64,000 nt of DNA, from assembly GCF_037414475.1 (NCBI RefSeq), contig NZ_CP147913.1, positions 6,136,001 to 6,200,000 on the forward strand. Reading direction: 5' to 3'. Below, one piece after another: positions 1 to 8,459 of this stretch; positions within the stretch are counted from its first letter, which is position 1, and every line of letters begins with the position of its first letter. The stretch is from Myxococcus stipitatus (lineage in GTDB: Bacteria; Myxococcota; Myxococcia; Myxococcales; Myxococcaceae). Both the position numbers and the translations under genes were made by a program. Under the pieces are notes generated by a model that ran no database searches, was not told the DNA's origin, and worked only from the letters and a program-made list of their open reading frames with translations.

Positions 1-950
1 GCGGCACCAGCGCGTACAGCACGGCCTTCCGCTTCACCACCGCGGACACGACGTGCCAGCCAGCGGCGGCGCCCACGCTCTCCACCCCGGCCAACGGGGC
101 CACGGGTGTGGCGCTCTCCCCGACGCTGGACTGGAGCGACGTGACGGGCGCCACCTCGTACGAGGTGCAGGTGGCGACGGACTCGGGCTTCGGCAACGTG
201 GTGCGCTCGGCCAACGCGCTCTCCAGCAGCACGTGGGGCGTCACCTCCGCGCTGACGGCCAACACGCAGTACTTCTGGCGGGCACGCGCGGTGGACTCCT
301 GCGGCGCGGGCGCCTACAGCGCGGGCTTCAACTTCACCACCCAGGGCGGTGGTGGCGGCACCTGCACGACGCCGCCCGTGGCCACGTATGACGGCACGTT
401 GGGCGCGCCCACGTGCGGCACCGGCTGCGGCTGCGACACCGGCACGCTGGTCAACAGCCGTGGCAGCCAGTTCCTCGCGGCCGAGCCCAACACGCCCAAC
501 GCCGTCGACGGCTGCCCGGATGGCCCGTTCGGCTTCTACCACCTGGACGAGAGCATCGACCGCGTCGTGCTCCGCAGCGTGGACGGCGGCGCCATCACCC
601 CGGGCAAGCAGGTCAAGGTGGACGTGACGGTGTGGTGCTACGACTCCTCGGACCGGCTGAACCTGTACTACGCCCCCGTGTCCGGCTTCCCCGTGTGGAC
701 GACGCTCGTCTCTGGCCTGACGTGCACGGGCAGCGGCGCGAAGACGTTCAGCCACACCTTCACCGTCGGCAGCACCGCGGGCCAGCACGTGCTCCGGGCG
801 CAGTTCGTGGAGGGCTCCAGCCCTCAGGCGAGCTGCACCTTCGGCCTCTACGACGACAATGACGACGTCGTCTTCGGCGTGGCGTCCTCCGTCGCGTCGG
901 GCCCCGTGAAGACCCCGCCCACCCAGGGCCGCTCGCGCGCCACGCGCTGA
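1..950 (+). CDS. Fibronectin type III-like secreted protein, C-terminal part
   Basis: The reading frame is open from base 3, so the gene begins left of the window; 315 residues are visible. Residues 20-95 form a fibronectin type III-like module (motifs LSPTLDWSDV, YEVQVATDSGF, YFWRARAVDS), and the first 17 residues look like the end of an identical module. A Gly-rich linker follows, then a Cys-rich C-terminal beta domain with several paired cysteines (CGTGCGCDTG, VWCYDSSD). These are features of an exported surface or extracellular protein that binds or scaffolds something. No catalytic motif is visible in this part, and the N-terminal function is outside the window. A perfect 12-bp hairpin follows the stop. 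Confidence 0.75.
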   Translation, partial: GTSAYSTAFRFTTADTTCQPAAAPTLSTPANGATGVALSPTLDWSDVTGATSYEVQVATDSGFGNVVRSANALSSSTWGVTSALTANTQYFWRARAVDSCGAGAYSAGFNFTTQGGGGGTCTTPPVATYDGTLGAPTCGTGCGCDTGTLVNSRGSQFLAAEPNTPNAVDGCPDGPFGFYHLDESIDRVVLRSVDGGAITPGKQVKVDVTVWCYDSSDRLNLYYAPVSGFPVWTTLVSGLTCTGSGAKTFSHTFTVGSTAGQHVLRAQFVEGSSPQASCTFGLYDDNDDVVFGVASSVASGPVKTPPTQGRSRATR

Positions 951-966
951 GCCCGGGAGGACGATG

Positions 967-996
967 CCTGCCCTGTCGCACACCCGACAGGGCAGG
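967..996 (+). terminator. Hairpin terminator after the fibronectin-type gene
   Basis: A perfect 12-bp stem pairs CCTGCCCTGTCG (967-978) with CGACAGGGCAGG (985-996) around a 6-nt loop, 17 bases after the stop codon. The sequence behind it is only moderately T-rich (tgttgtctggcttt). Its placement directly after a stop supports an intrinsic terminator. Confidence 0.7.
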
Positions 997-1169
997 TGTT
1001 GTCTGGCTTTGGGGCGCCCCCTCCCTGAAGGGCATCACCTTCCAGGGAGGGGTGGATGTGACGATTGTGTCGGATGAGCAACACACAGACTTGCGGGCCT
1101 CTGGGACATTTTGAGGAGTGAGTAGAATTCCAATCGCAGGCAAATCAAAGCCTGTCGATAGGAGCCCGC

Positions 1170-2156
1170 ATGCAAGCGATTCCAGCCCCAGCGTTTCTGT
1201 TCAACCTTTGCGCCGGATATTTCGCGCCCAGGTGTCTGCACCTCGTGGCTGAGCTCGGGGTGGCGGATGTCCTGGGGAACACACCGATGAACTCCGAGGA
1301 GTTGGCACGGGCCACGGGAGCCCATGCGGACTCGCTCCATCGGATGATGCGGATGTTGGCCGCGCAAGGTGTCTTCGAGCGGCGGGGCAACGGGTGGGTG
1401 CACACGGAGTACTCCGAGCACCTGAAGGTGGGCCATCCGCACTCCCTGCGGTCCTTCGTGTTGATGATGGGCAATGACCTCAACTGGAACGCGGCGGGAG
1501 CCTTGGGTGTCTCGCTCCAGACGGGGCAGACGGCGGCCGACGTGGTGTCGCCTGGCGGGCTCTGGCCGTACCTGCGCTCCCATCCGGAGGATGCGCGCAT
1601 CTTCGACGCGGCGATGATCAGCAAGTCCCACATGGCCATCAACGCCGTGCTCCAGGGCATGGACTTCACCCGCTACGAGCACATCGCGGACATCGCCGGA
1701 GGCCGGGGGCACTTCCTCTCGGCGATTCTGGACTCCGCGCCCCGCGCGCACGGCACGCTGTTCGACCTGCCGGACGTGGTGGCCAACGCGCTCACGCACC
1801 CGCGCATGAAGGGACACCCCGGGGACTTCTTCGTGGGGCCGTTGCCTCGAGCGGACGCGTACCTGGTGAGCAACATCCTCCACGACTGGATGGACCCTCA
1901 GGCCATCTCCATCCTCCGGCACATCCGGGAGGTGGCGCCGCCGCACGCGGAGCTGCTGGTGCTGGAGATGATGCTGCCCGAGGGGCCCGAGCCACATCAC
2001 GCCATCGTCATGGACCTCATCATGCTGTCGCTGGCCGGAGGCCGGGAGCGGACACAGGGGCAGTATGACGTCCTGTTCGCCGAGGGCGGCTTCAAGCTGG
2101 ACCGCATCATCTCCACGAACAGCCCCTACTCCATCCTGGTGGGCAAGGTCGCGTGA
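1170..2156 (+). CDS. SAM-dependent O-methyltransferase (plant/acetylserotonin type)
   Basis: 328 residues, the usual length for the family that transfers a methyl group from S-adenosylmethionine to a hydroxyl on a small, often aromatic, metabolite. The N-terminal 90 residues form the winged-helix dimerisation domain. The SAM-binding glycine motif is DIAGGRGHFL (about residues 173-182), and the catalytic-base motif ILHDW is near residue 237, followed by the late GRERT...GGF segment. All hallmark positions are present, so the enzyme should be active. A TAGGAG ribosome site sits 5-6 bases before the ATG. It stands alone with no biosynthetic cluster around it, so the substrate cannot be inferred. 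Confidence 0.85.
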   Translation: MQAIPAPAFLFNLCAGYFAPRCLHLVAELGVADVLGNTPMNSEELARATGAHADSLHRMMRMLAAQGVFERRGNGWVHTEYSEHLKVGHPHSLRSFVLMMGNDLNWNAAGALGVSLQTGQTAADVVSPGGLWPYLRSHPEDARIFDAAMISKSHMAINAVLQGMDFTRYEHIADIAGGRGHFLSAILDSAPRAHGTLFDLPDVVANALTHPRMKGHPGDFFVGPLPRADAYLVSNILHDWMDPQAISILRHIREVAPPHAELLVLEMMLPEGPEPHHAIVMDLIMLSLAGGRERTQGQYDVLFAEGGFKLDRIISTNSPYSILVGKVA

Positions 2157-2303
2157 CAAGGAGGGGCGCGCTCCTCCTGGGGGCGCGCTAAACCCTCCAT
2201 TTCGTTGAAACTGTCACTGGGTGGCGAAATGGGGCAAGGCGCCGCGCGGAGGGCCCGGCGAGTCGGGATAGGCTGAGGGCTCCTTCCCTGCGGGAGCCGC
2301 GCC

Positions 2304-3941
2304 ATGATTCGCAGCCTGGGTGTCTTGAGTCTCGTTGCTTGTGTCGCCTCGGGGTGTTCGGGCGATGGGGCCGGTGGAGAGGGGGGCAAGGGAGGCCCCT
2401 CGGAGTCGGCCTGTGAGGCGTTTGGCCGGTATGGCGCCGTGGGCACCACCTTCACGCTGCCGGGGCCGGACGCGAACGGGGAGATGTACCTCCCGGACGT
2501 GCAGAAGCGCTTCCCCCAGGTGGACTGGCGCACGCTGGACCGGCTCTACATCCCCGCGGGCAACTACACGCTCATCAACCTGGGCAACCTGCCGAACCGT
2601 TCGGCGGACCGGCGGCTGGTCATCACCAACACGGGGGGCCAGGTGGTCATCCGCCCCAAGGCGGGGAGCAAGCAGGGGTATCTCTGGGCGGTGAACGGGG
2701 GCTCGAACTGGGTCATCACCGGCCGGTACGACCCGGACTCGGGCACGGGGCACGCGGACTTCCCCGGCCACCGCTGCGGCGAGTATGCGACGTCCCGAGA
2801 GCGCTACGGCATCTTGAGCGATGACCTCTTCCTGAGCGGCGGCCACATGGGGCTGGGCATCGGGGACGCGCACAGCTTCGAACTGGAGTACCTGGAAATC
2901 ACCCGCGCGGGCTTCGCGGGCCTGCGCATCAACCGCGCGGCGGGAGCGGACGGCAAGGTGCCGCCGCTCAATGACATCCAACTGCACGACCTCTACATCC
3001 ACGACACGGCCAGCGAGGCCATCTACTTCGGCTCCACGCAAGGGGCGCCCACGCCGCTGGGCTCCAACCTGAAGGTCTACAACAACCGGCTGGTGCGCAC
3101 GGGGACGGAGTCGCTCCAGATTCAGAACCTGGGGGACGGCGCGGAAATCCATCACAACGTCTTCGCCTTCGGCGCCATCGACTGGCGCGCGGCGTTCTCA
3201 GGCTACCAGGACAACAACTCACAGGCGCAGGTGCGCGCGGGCCGCATCCGCTTCCACCACAACGTCTTCGTGGGGGGCGCGGGCTCGCTGCTCAACTTCT
3301 TCGCGCAGCCGGAGCCGGGGGACGTGCCGCTGAACGTGGAGTTCACGGACAATTATTTCGCGGACACGCTGTCGCTGGGCCTCTGGTTCGGCGGTACGAC
3401 GGGAGCGGATGCGCGGTTCCTCTGGGAGCGCAATGCGTTCCGGGGGCTCGACTTCGGCTACCAGGCCGTCTACCCGGCGGCGAGAGAGCCGGAGGTCGTC
3501 TTCGCCAAGGCGGAGACCATCGGCTCACCCATCACGTTGAAGGGGAACCAGTGGGAGGGGGCTCGCAAGTTGTTCGCGGGGCTGACGGGTGGGAGTGGAG
3601 CGGTGGGGACGGTGACGGCCACGGACAACGTGAATGGCCCGGTGACGCCGCTGACGTTCGTCTCCACGGGGCTGCCGGCGGGGACGGCGACGCGACAGCT
3701 CGAGCGGTGGGCGGCGCGCGCCACCCTGGCCCCCAACACGCCCGAGGTGACGTACGCGGCGGGGGCGCTGGTGATGCATGACGGGCAGCTGTACCGGGCG
3801 CGGTCCCAGAACACGAACAAGGTGCCTCCGGACAACGCGGCGGTGTGGGAGCGGTTGCCGCTGCCCGTGGATGACCTGCGCACCGCGCCGGGCACCGAGT
3901 GGGCCCAGCGCGGCATCGGCCTGCTCGACGTCGCGAGGTAG
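2304..3941 (+). CDS. Parallel beta-helix lipoprotein with C-terminal carbohydrate-binding module
   Basis: 545 residues. The N-terminus has a short hydrophobic stretch ending in the lipobox VASGC (Cys at about 18), so it should be a lipoprotein. Most of the chain has the repeating Asn/His-rich pattern of a right-handed parallel beta-helix (LHDLYIHDTASEAIYFG, YNNRLVRTGTESLQIQN, IHHNVFAFG), the fold of pectate lyases and polysaccharide-modifying enzymes. The end (about 480-525) has an aromatic pattern YAAGALVMHDGQLYRA...W like a type 5/12 chitin-binding module. A role in binding or cleaving a polysaccharide is inferred; catalytic residues could not be placed. It converges with the next gene, leaving only 14 bp. 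Confidence 0.75.
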   Translation: MIRSLGVLSLVACVASGCSGDGAGGEGGKGGPSESACEAFGRYGAVGTTFTLPGPDANGEMYLPDVQKRFPQVDWRTLDRLYIPAGNYTLINLGNLPNRSADRRLVITNTGGQVVIRPKAGSKQGYLWAVNGGSNWVITGRYDPDSGTGHADFPGHRCGEYATSRERYGILSDDLFLSGGHMGLGIGDAHSFELEYLEITRAGFAGLRINRAAGADGKVPPLNDIQLHDLYIHDTASEAIYFGSTQGAPTPLGSNLKVYNNRLVRTGTESLQIQNLGDGAEIHHNVFAFGAIDWRAAFSGYQDNNSQAQVRAGRIRFHHNVFVGGAGSLLNFFAQPEPGDVPLNVEFTDNYFADTLSLGLWFGGTTGADARFLWERNAFRGLDFGYQAVYPAAREPEVVFAKAETIGSPITLKGNQWEGARKLFAGLTGGSGAVGTVTATDNVNGPVTPLTFVSTGLPAGTATRQLERWAARATLAPNTPEVTYAAGALVMHDGQLYRARSQNTNKVPPDNAAVWERLPLPVDDLRTAPGTEWAQRGIGLLDVAR

Positions 3942-3955
3942 CGCGCGGCGCGGCG

Positions 3956-5479
3956 TCAGCGGACCTGGCTCACGAGCCAGGTCTGCGCATCGGGGCGGCT
4001 CCAGAACTCATCCCAGCCGCTGTGGGTGGTTCCCTCCATCACGGTGACCTGGAGCTCATTGGTGTAGTTGGCGCACTGGCGCATCTGGGTCGTGTAGCCG
4101 TCGGTGGGGTTGGTCCATTTCCACGCGTTGAACGTCCCGTCGCCGCGGTTGCCCGCGGCCCAGATGGGGAAGTCCGCCAGCACGCAGAGCGGCGTGACGG
4201 TGGGCGTGGTGTAGGCCACGGGCATTCCGCCGGCGTAGGTGCTCCGGTATTGGGTCATCTGGTCGATGACGCCCGCGCCTCCGAAGGAGAGGCCCGTCAT
4301 GGTCACCCGGTCGGGGTCGATGGAGTAGAGGTTGATGGCCTCCAGCACCAGGGCGTGGGTGAGGGCCGTGTTCCAGTAGGTGTCCAGCGGCGCGCCGATG
4401 CGAGGCGCGTTGGGCGCGATGACGACGGCGGGGTAGGTGTTGACCAGGGGCTTGCCAGGGATGAGCTGGCGGATGAAGCCCTCCGGGTTGGCGTTCACCT
4501 GGGTGTGGTCCGCGTTGAGCGTGATTCCGCCCCGGCCGTGGAGGGAGAGGACGAGCGGGTACTTCTTCCCGGGAATCGCGCCGAAGTCGATGGGGAGGAA
4601 GACGGCCGTGTCGTAGGTGCCGCCGCGAGCCCAGACGTGCATCTTTCCCGCGCGCGGGTCCGGAGCCACGGTGCCCGGATGCACCATGACGCTGACAGTG
4701 TCCGAGGCGGACCTGCCGCCGTTGTCGGTGGCGGTGAGGAGGAAGACGTGGAGGCCGCCCTGGGTGAGCCCGCTGATGCTCACGGTGGGCGTGGTGGCGT
4801 TCGTCAGGACGGCGGTGGACGCGCCGAAGACCTGGTCCCACTGGTAGGAGGCGATGGTGCCGTCGCTGTCGCTGGCCGTGCCCGTGAGTTGGAGGGACGT
4901 CTGGACGGGGAGGACGATGCCCGTGTCATTTCCCGCGTTCGCGGTGGGCGGCTGGTTGGCGAGGCGCTCGCCCATCACTTGCAGCTCACGGACGCGGCAC
5001 AGGCCATCGGTGGGGGCGCGCTTGCACTGGAGGCGCACGTAGCGCGTCTCGAGGGGCTGGGCGAGCGTGAGGGTCCAGGTGGGCTGGGTGTTGTTGGTGA
5101 TGGACGCGCCGGGGATGGACTGGAAGGAGTCCGTGAGGGCGGCGCGGTGGAGAATCTCGAAGTCGAGCATCTGCTGTCCGGCGGTGGTGTCCCGGCCGGA
5201 GTGCAGGGTGAGGCTGTCGACGCGGTGAATCGCGGAGAGGTCCACCTCCAGCCACTCAGGGCTGGAGGCCGCGGGGACGACGGCGGAGGCCCACCGGTCC
5301 TCGGTGTTGAGGATTCCGTTGAACGCCTTGGCGTGGCCGTACTGCGTGGGATAGCCGTTGGCGTGCACCGATGACGCCGAGGACGGCTTGCTGAGCGCGA
5401 CGTTGGTGGCTTGCGCCCACGAGGGGAGGGCGAACAGCGTCAGGGCGGTGACGAGGAGTCGCCGGGGGAGCCTGGACAT
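3956..5479 (-). CDS. Secreted esterase with discoidin (F5/8C) and PKD-like domains
   Basis: 507 residues. The start at 5479 is chosen over an upstream ATG because it has an AGAGG ribosome site 5 bases before it and opens directly into a signal peptide (MSRLPRRLLVTALTLFALP, cleavage near AQA). Domains in order: discoidin/F5-8C carbohydrate-binding domain (about 20-155), PKD/Big-like domain (about 165-255), then an alpha/beta-hydrolase of the feruloyl esterase/PHB depolymerase type. The hydrolase has the oxyanion segment LSLHGRGG, the nucleophile motif GLSFGGAG and a late histidine in GTTHSGWDEF. It probably de-esterifies polymer side chains outside the cell. The neighbouring beta-helix lipoprotein, transcribed toward it, suggests a shared polysaccharide theme. 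Confidence 0.82.
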   Translation of the reverse strand: MSRLPRRLLVTALTLFALPSWAQATNVALSKPSSASSVHANGYPTQYGHAKAFNGILNTEDRWASAVVPAASSPEWLEVDLSAIHRVDSLTLHSGRDTTAGQQMLDFEILHRAALTDSFQSIPGASITNNTQPTWTLTLAQPLETRYVRLQCKRAPTDGLCRVRELQVMGERLANQPPTANAGNDTGIVLPVQTSLQLTGTASDSDGTIASYQWDQVFGASTAVLTNATTPTVSISGLTQGGLHVFLLTATDNGGRSASDTVSVMVHPGTVAPDPRAGKMHVWARGGTYDTAVFLPIDFGAIPGKKYPLVLSLHGRGGITLNADHTQVNANPEGFIRQLIPGKPLVNTYPAVVIAPNAPRIGAPLDTYWNTALTHALVLEAINLYSIDPDRVTMTGLSFGGAGVIDQMTQYRSTYAGGMPVAYTTPTVTPLCVLADFPIWAAGNRGDGTFNAWKWTNPTDGYTTQMRQCANYTNELQVTVMEGTTHSGWDEFWSRPDAQTWLVSQVR

Positions 5480-5515
5480 GAGACCTCTGGGACACGGGTT
5501 GTGAAGATTTTCGGT

Positions 5516-5542
5516 TGCACTTGAATGAGTGTTGCAAGTGCA
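5516..5542 (-). promoter_or_regulatory. Palindromic operator candidate upstream of the esterase
   Basis: A perfect 8-bp inverted repeat, TGCACTTG (5516-5523) and CAAGTGCA (5535-5542), is spaced by 11 bases. It sits 37-63 bp upstream of the esterase start codon, where a promoter-binding regulator would act. A third TTGCA sequence lies inside it. No factor is known from the sequence. Confidence 0.4.
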
Positions 5543-5549
5543 TCCATTG

Positions 5550-5597
5550 AACGAAGAGCCGCTCGCGAGGTCGCGCATGCGACGGCGGCTCTTCGTT
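5550..5597 (-). terminator. Long hairpin after the Lys/Ala-tail gene
   Basis: Arms AACGAAGAGCCGC (5550-5562) and GCGGCTCTTCGTT (5585-5597) pair perfectly over 13 bp with a 22-base loop. The structure lies 67 bp after the stop of the minus-strand gene at 5664 and before the esterase promoter, so it probably ends the upstream transcript. No T-tract follows. Confidence 0.5.
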
Positions 5598-5663
5598 CCG
5601 TGAGGTCCCGACGACTTCTGGCGTGAGTGCCCGGTTCGGGCGGGAATGACCGGCCCGAGTGCC

Positions 5664-6284
5664 TCAGCGCACCGAAGACTTCTTCACCGCCGTCTTTCGA
5701 GCAGGGCGGCTCTTCGCGGTGGCGGCCTTCTTCGCGAGCGTGGGCTTTTTCGTGGCGGCGGCCTTCTTCGCGAGCGTGGGCTTTTTCGCGGCGGCAGCCT
5801 TCTTCGGTGCGGCGCTCTTCTTCGCGGAGGTCGCCTTGGGTGCCGCAGCGGCCTTCTTCGCGGGAGCCGAGGTGGCCTCTCGCGCGGAGGTGGAGGGCGA
5901 TGACGCACCCGTCAGCGCGGCATTCCAGCGTTCGATGTACTCGGCGCGGGACTCCGCGGTGGGAAGTCCCTCCATGTGCAGCGCGACAGTGCTCCCTCGC
6001 GCGGCGGCGAGGACACGAAGCTGCGCGGTCCTCGGATGTGGCCACTCCGCGCGGCTCAAGCGGATGCGCAGCAAGGACGGTGGCCGCACTCGGACGACGA
6101 GGACGTGGGTCCCATCCGCGAGCGTGGTCTCCTCGCCCTCCTTCAACGCTGTCCGCGCCTGGGACAGCCAGCGTCCCAATCCGTGGGCCTCGGCCCAGTT
6201 GCGCCAGGCATCCTGCGCGGTGAGGTCCATCGTGCGTCGTGCTCCAGCCTGGTAGCTGCCATCCGCCGTGAGTCCCGTGGGCAT
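5664..6284 (-). CDS. Unrecognised domain with histone H1-like Lys/Ala tail
   Basis: 206 residues from the ATG at 6284, preferred because AGGGAG lies 7 bases upstream; another ATG at 6293 is too close to that site. The first ~120 residues form an unrecognised compact domain (W/R-rich: WRNWAEAHGLGRWL, LLRIRLSRAEWPHP). The last ~75 residues are almost only Lys, Ala, Pro, Ser and Thr (repeats such as KKPTLAKKAAAT). This composition matches bacterial histone H1-like tails and the C-terminus of myxobacterial CarD, which bind DNA without sequence specificity. DNA or RNA association is inferred. A 36-bp unit is duplicated in the tail. Confidence 0.7.
   Translation of the reverse strand: MPTGLTADGSYQAGARRTMDLTAQDAWRNWAEAHGLGRWLSQARTALKEGEETTLADGTHVLVVRVRPPSLLRIRLSRAEWPHPRTAQLRVLAAARGSTVALHMEGLPTAESRAEYIERWNAALTGASSPSTSAREATSAPAKKAAAAPKATSAKKSAAPKKAAAAKKPTLAKKAAATKKPTLAKKAATAKSRPARKTAVKKSSVR
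5725..5796 (-). repeat. Two tandem 36-bp repeats coding KKPTLAKKAA units
   Basis: Bases 5725-5760 and 5761-5796 are near-identical copies. Each encodes 12 residues of the Lys/Ala tail (KKPTLAKKAAAT and KKPTLAKKAATA). In-frame duplication of this kind changes tail length without breaking the gene. Confidence 0.8.
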
Positions 6285-6382
6285 GTGTGTCATCTCCCTG
6301 GACGCACGATGAAGAGTGTCCAGCACGTGGGCAACTCCGAAGTCGAAGCCCGTCCCTCGCGGGGCTGGTGTAGACAGGGGCC

Positions 6383-7414
6383 GTGCGTTCCGACCCGTCT
6401 CCCGTCCTCGAGCTCCTCAGGAAGGAAACCCGCGACTACGTGCGGAGCCATCGCTCGGCTTCGCTGTGTGCCGGAATCACCCTGCGTGGAGAGCACCAGG
6501 TGCTTCCGGTGCGGGGAGAAGGGAAGCCACCCGCCGGGAATGCCCTGTACTTCCTCGGCACCGTGACCCAGGTCTTCACCGGCGCGCTCTTGAGCATCCT
6601 CGCGGACGCGGGACGGACGCGGCTCGACATGCCGCTGTCGGAGGTGATTCCCAGGCCGCTCCTTCCAGATGCGGACGCGGGGCTCATCACCCTGGAGCAG
6701 CTCGCCACGCACACCTCGGGAATGCCGCACCTCCCGCCCAACCTCAACGCGGCGGCAGCCAATCCCGAGGACCCCTTCGGTCATTACTCCGCGAACCTCT
6801 TCGGCGACTTCCTCCGGAGCTATCACCCGGACGCGCTTCCACCGCGCCCCGCTTCGGTGTCGCTGCTGGGCATGGGTGTGCTGGGCCACGCGCTCTCGCG
6901 ACGCGCGGGCGTGAACTATGGACATGCCCTGCGGGACTGGCTGTTCGCGCCCCTGAAGATGACGGATACCTCCGTGCGGGTGACGGACGAGCTCGCTCCG
7001 CGTCTGCTCCCAGGCCACACCGCACGAGGCGGGGCGATGGCTCCCTGGAACTTCCCCGCGCTGCCTGGAGGCGCCGGGTTGCACTCCACGGTGCCCGACC
7101 TGCTGCGCTTCCTCGATGCCTGCCTTGGCCGCGCGGATGAATCCCTGGCGCGGTCCCTGAAGCGGACGTGGGAAGGCCCCCATGGACTGGGCTGGTCCTT
7201 GTCCCAGCTCCGAGGGCATCCCGTCGCGTGGAGGGTGTCGGTGATGGGGGGCTACGTCAGCTTCATGGGGCTGGCGCCGGCGGCGGATGCCGGTGTCGTC
7301 CTGCTCTCGGACATGGACCGGACCTGGTTCGCCGCGTTCAGGAACCGCGTCCCGCTGGAGGCCCCCGGCCTCGCGCTCCTGTCCCGGCTCCTCTCGGAGA
7401 CCGGCGCGCGGTGA
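6383..7414 (+). CDS. Serine beta-lactamase-fold protein lacking catalytic residues
   Basis: 343 residues, GTG start with AGGGG 2-7 bases upstream. The fold is the class C beta-lactamase/serine hydrolase fold: structural markers ITLEQLATHTSGMP, LFAPLKMTDTSVR and GGAGLHSTVPDLLRFLDA align with the family. However, the nucleophile motif SxxK reads TVTQ (in LGTVTQVFTGAL), the YxN motif is absent (region ASVSLLGMGVLG), and the C-terminal HxG region reads VMGGYVSF. All three catalytic elements are therefore changed while the frame is intact. This is probably a non-catalytic binding or regulatory relative rather than a decayed gene. The partner is unknown. Confidence 0.75.
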   Translation: MRSDPSPVLELLRKETRDYVRSHRSASLCAGITLRGEHQVLPVRGEGKPPAGNALYFLGTVTQVFTGALLSILADAGRTRLDMPLSEVIPRPLLPDADAGLITLEQLATHTSGMPHLPPNLNAAAANPEDPFGHYSANLFGDFLRSYHPDALPPRPASVSLLGMGVLGHALSRRAGVNYGHALRDWLFAPLKMTDTSVRVTDELAPRLLPGHTARGGAMAPWNFPALPGGAGLHSTVPDLLRFLDACLGRADESLARSLKRTWEGPHGLGWSLSQLRGHPVAWRVSVMGGYVSFMGLAPAADAGVVLLSDMDRTWFAAFRNRVPLEAPGLALLSRLLSETGAR

Positions 7415-7519
7415 ATCGAGGGGACGGTCGAGGGCTGACGGGGCGAGCCCTTGCTCTGGACCGCACGGAGGTGCTCGCGCGCGGCGCCGCAGCCGTGGCA
7501 GCCTGCGCCCCCCAATCCC

Positions 7520-8416
7520 ATGGTTGAATACGACCCTCATCGTTGGTGGAGCTACTTTCACTACGTCAAAGGCTCGATGGTCCGCGAAATCGTGGCGCGG
7601 GTCATGGTGTGCGTCCTGTGGTCCGTGGGCGTCACCGCCTTCCAGTTCCACGTCCGCTCGGTGGCCATCCCCGCCACGGTGCACACGTTGGCGGGGCTCT
7701 CGCTGAGCCTCCTGCTCGTCTTCCGCACGAACTCTTCCTATGACCGCTTCTGGGAAGGCCGGAAGCTGTGGGGCGGCATCGTCAACGAGACGCGCAACCT
7801 GGCGCGAGCCGCGGGAGTCTTCCTCGGCGCGAACCCCGCCCTCTACACCGCGCTGCTGCGCTGGACGGCGGCCTTCCCGTTCGCCTGCGCGTCGTCCCTG
7901 CGAGGCCGCGCCAGCCTGGGGCCGCTGGCGAAGGATTTGCCCGAGGCCGAAGTGGCGGAGGTGCTGCACAGCCAGCACGTGCCGTTCGCGGTGGCGCGCA
8001 AGATGAGCGCGCTCCTGGACGAGGGCCGCCGCGAGGGCCGCTATCCCGAGTACGTGCAGATGCAGCTGGACCAGAACGTCCAGCTCCTCGTCGACTACAT
8101 CGGCGGGTGTGAGCGCATCCGCAAGACGCCCATCCCGTTCGCGTACGTGATGCACCTGCGCCGCGCGCTGCTCGTCTACTGCTACACGCTGCCGTTCGCG
8201 CTGGTGGAGTCGTTTGGCGGGCTGACGGTGCTGGCCACGTTCCTCGTGGCGTATGTGTTCTTCGGCATCGAGGAGATTGGCGTCGAAATCGAGGACCCCT
8301 TCGGCCACGACGACAACGACCTGCCGCTGGACCAGATCTGCAACACCATCAACGGCAACCTGTCCGCGCTGTTGCCCCGGACGCCGTCACAGCCGGAGGC
8401 CCCGACGGCCGCTTGA
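7520..8416 (+). CDS. Bestrophin-family channel (UPF0187)
   Basis: 298 residues from the ATG at 7520. This opens with the family N-terminus YDPHRWWSYFHYVKGSMVRE; an upstream TTG at 7451 would add unrelated residues. Four hydrophobic segments are visible (about 25-60, 110-135, 210-235 and 235-250), with the family motifs FRTNSSYDRFWEGRKLWG and IPFAYVMHLRRALL, and FGIEEIGVEIEDPFG near the end. Bacterial bestrophins are pentameric inner-membrane ion channels. No strong ribosome site is visible. It converges on the nitronate monooxygenase gene with a shared hairpin between. Confidence 0.88.
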   Translation: MVEYDPHRWWSYFHYVKGSMVREIVARVMVCVLWSVGVTAFQFHVRSVAIPATVHTLAGLSLSLLLVFRTNSSYDRFWEGRKLWGGIVNETRNLARAAGVFLGANPALYTALLRWTAAFPFACASSLRGRASLGPLAKDLPEAEVAEVLHSQHVPFAVARKMSALLDEGRREGRYPEYVQMQLDQNVQLLVDYIGGCERIRKTPIPFAYVMHLRRALLVYCYTLPFALVESFGGLTVLATFLVAYVFFGIEEIGVEIEDPFGHDDNDLPLDQICNTINGNLSALLPRTPSQPEAPTAA

Positions 8417-8426
8417 GCGGGCGCGC

Positions 8427-8451
8427 GGCCCTCGCGTGGAAAGCGAGGGCC
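8427..8451. terminator. Bidirectional terminator between convergent genes
   Basis: A perfect 9-bp stem pairs GGCCCTCGC (8427-8435) with GCGAGGGCC (8443-8451) around GTGGAAA. It lies between the stop of the bestrophin gene (8416) and the stop of the minus-strand oxidoreductase (8460), so it can serve both. Confidence 0.65.
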
Positions 8452-8459
8452 TGGAGTGT

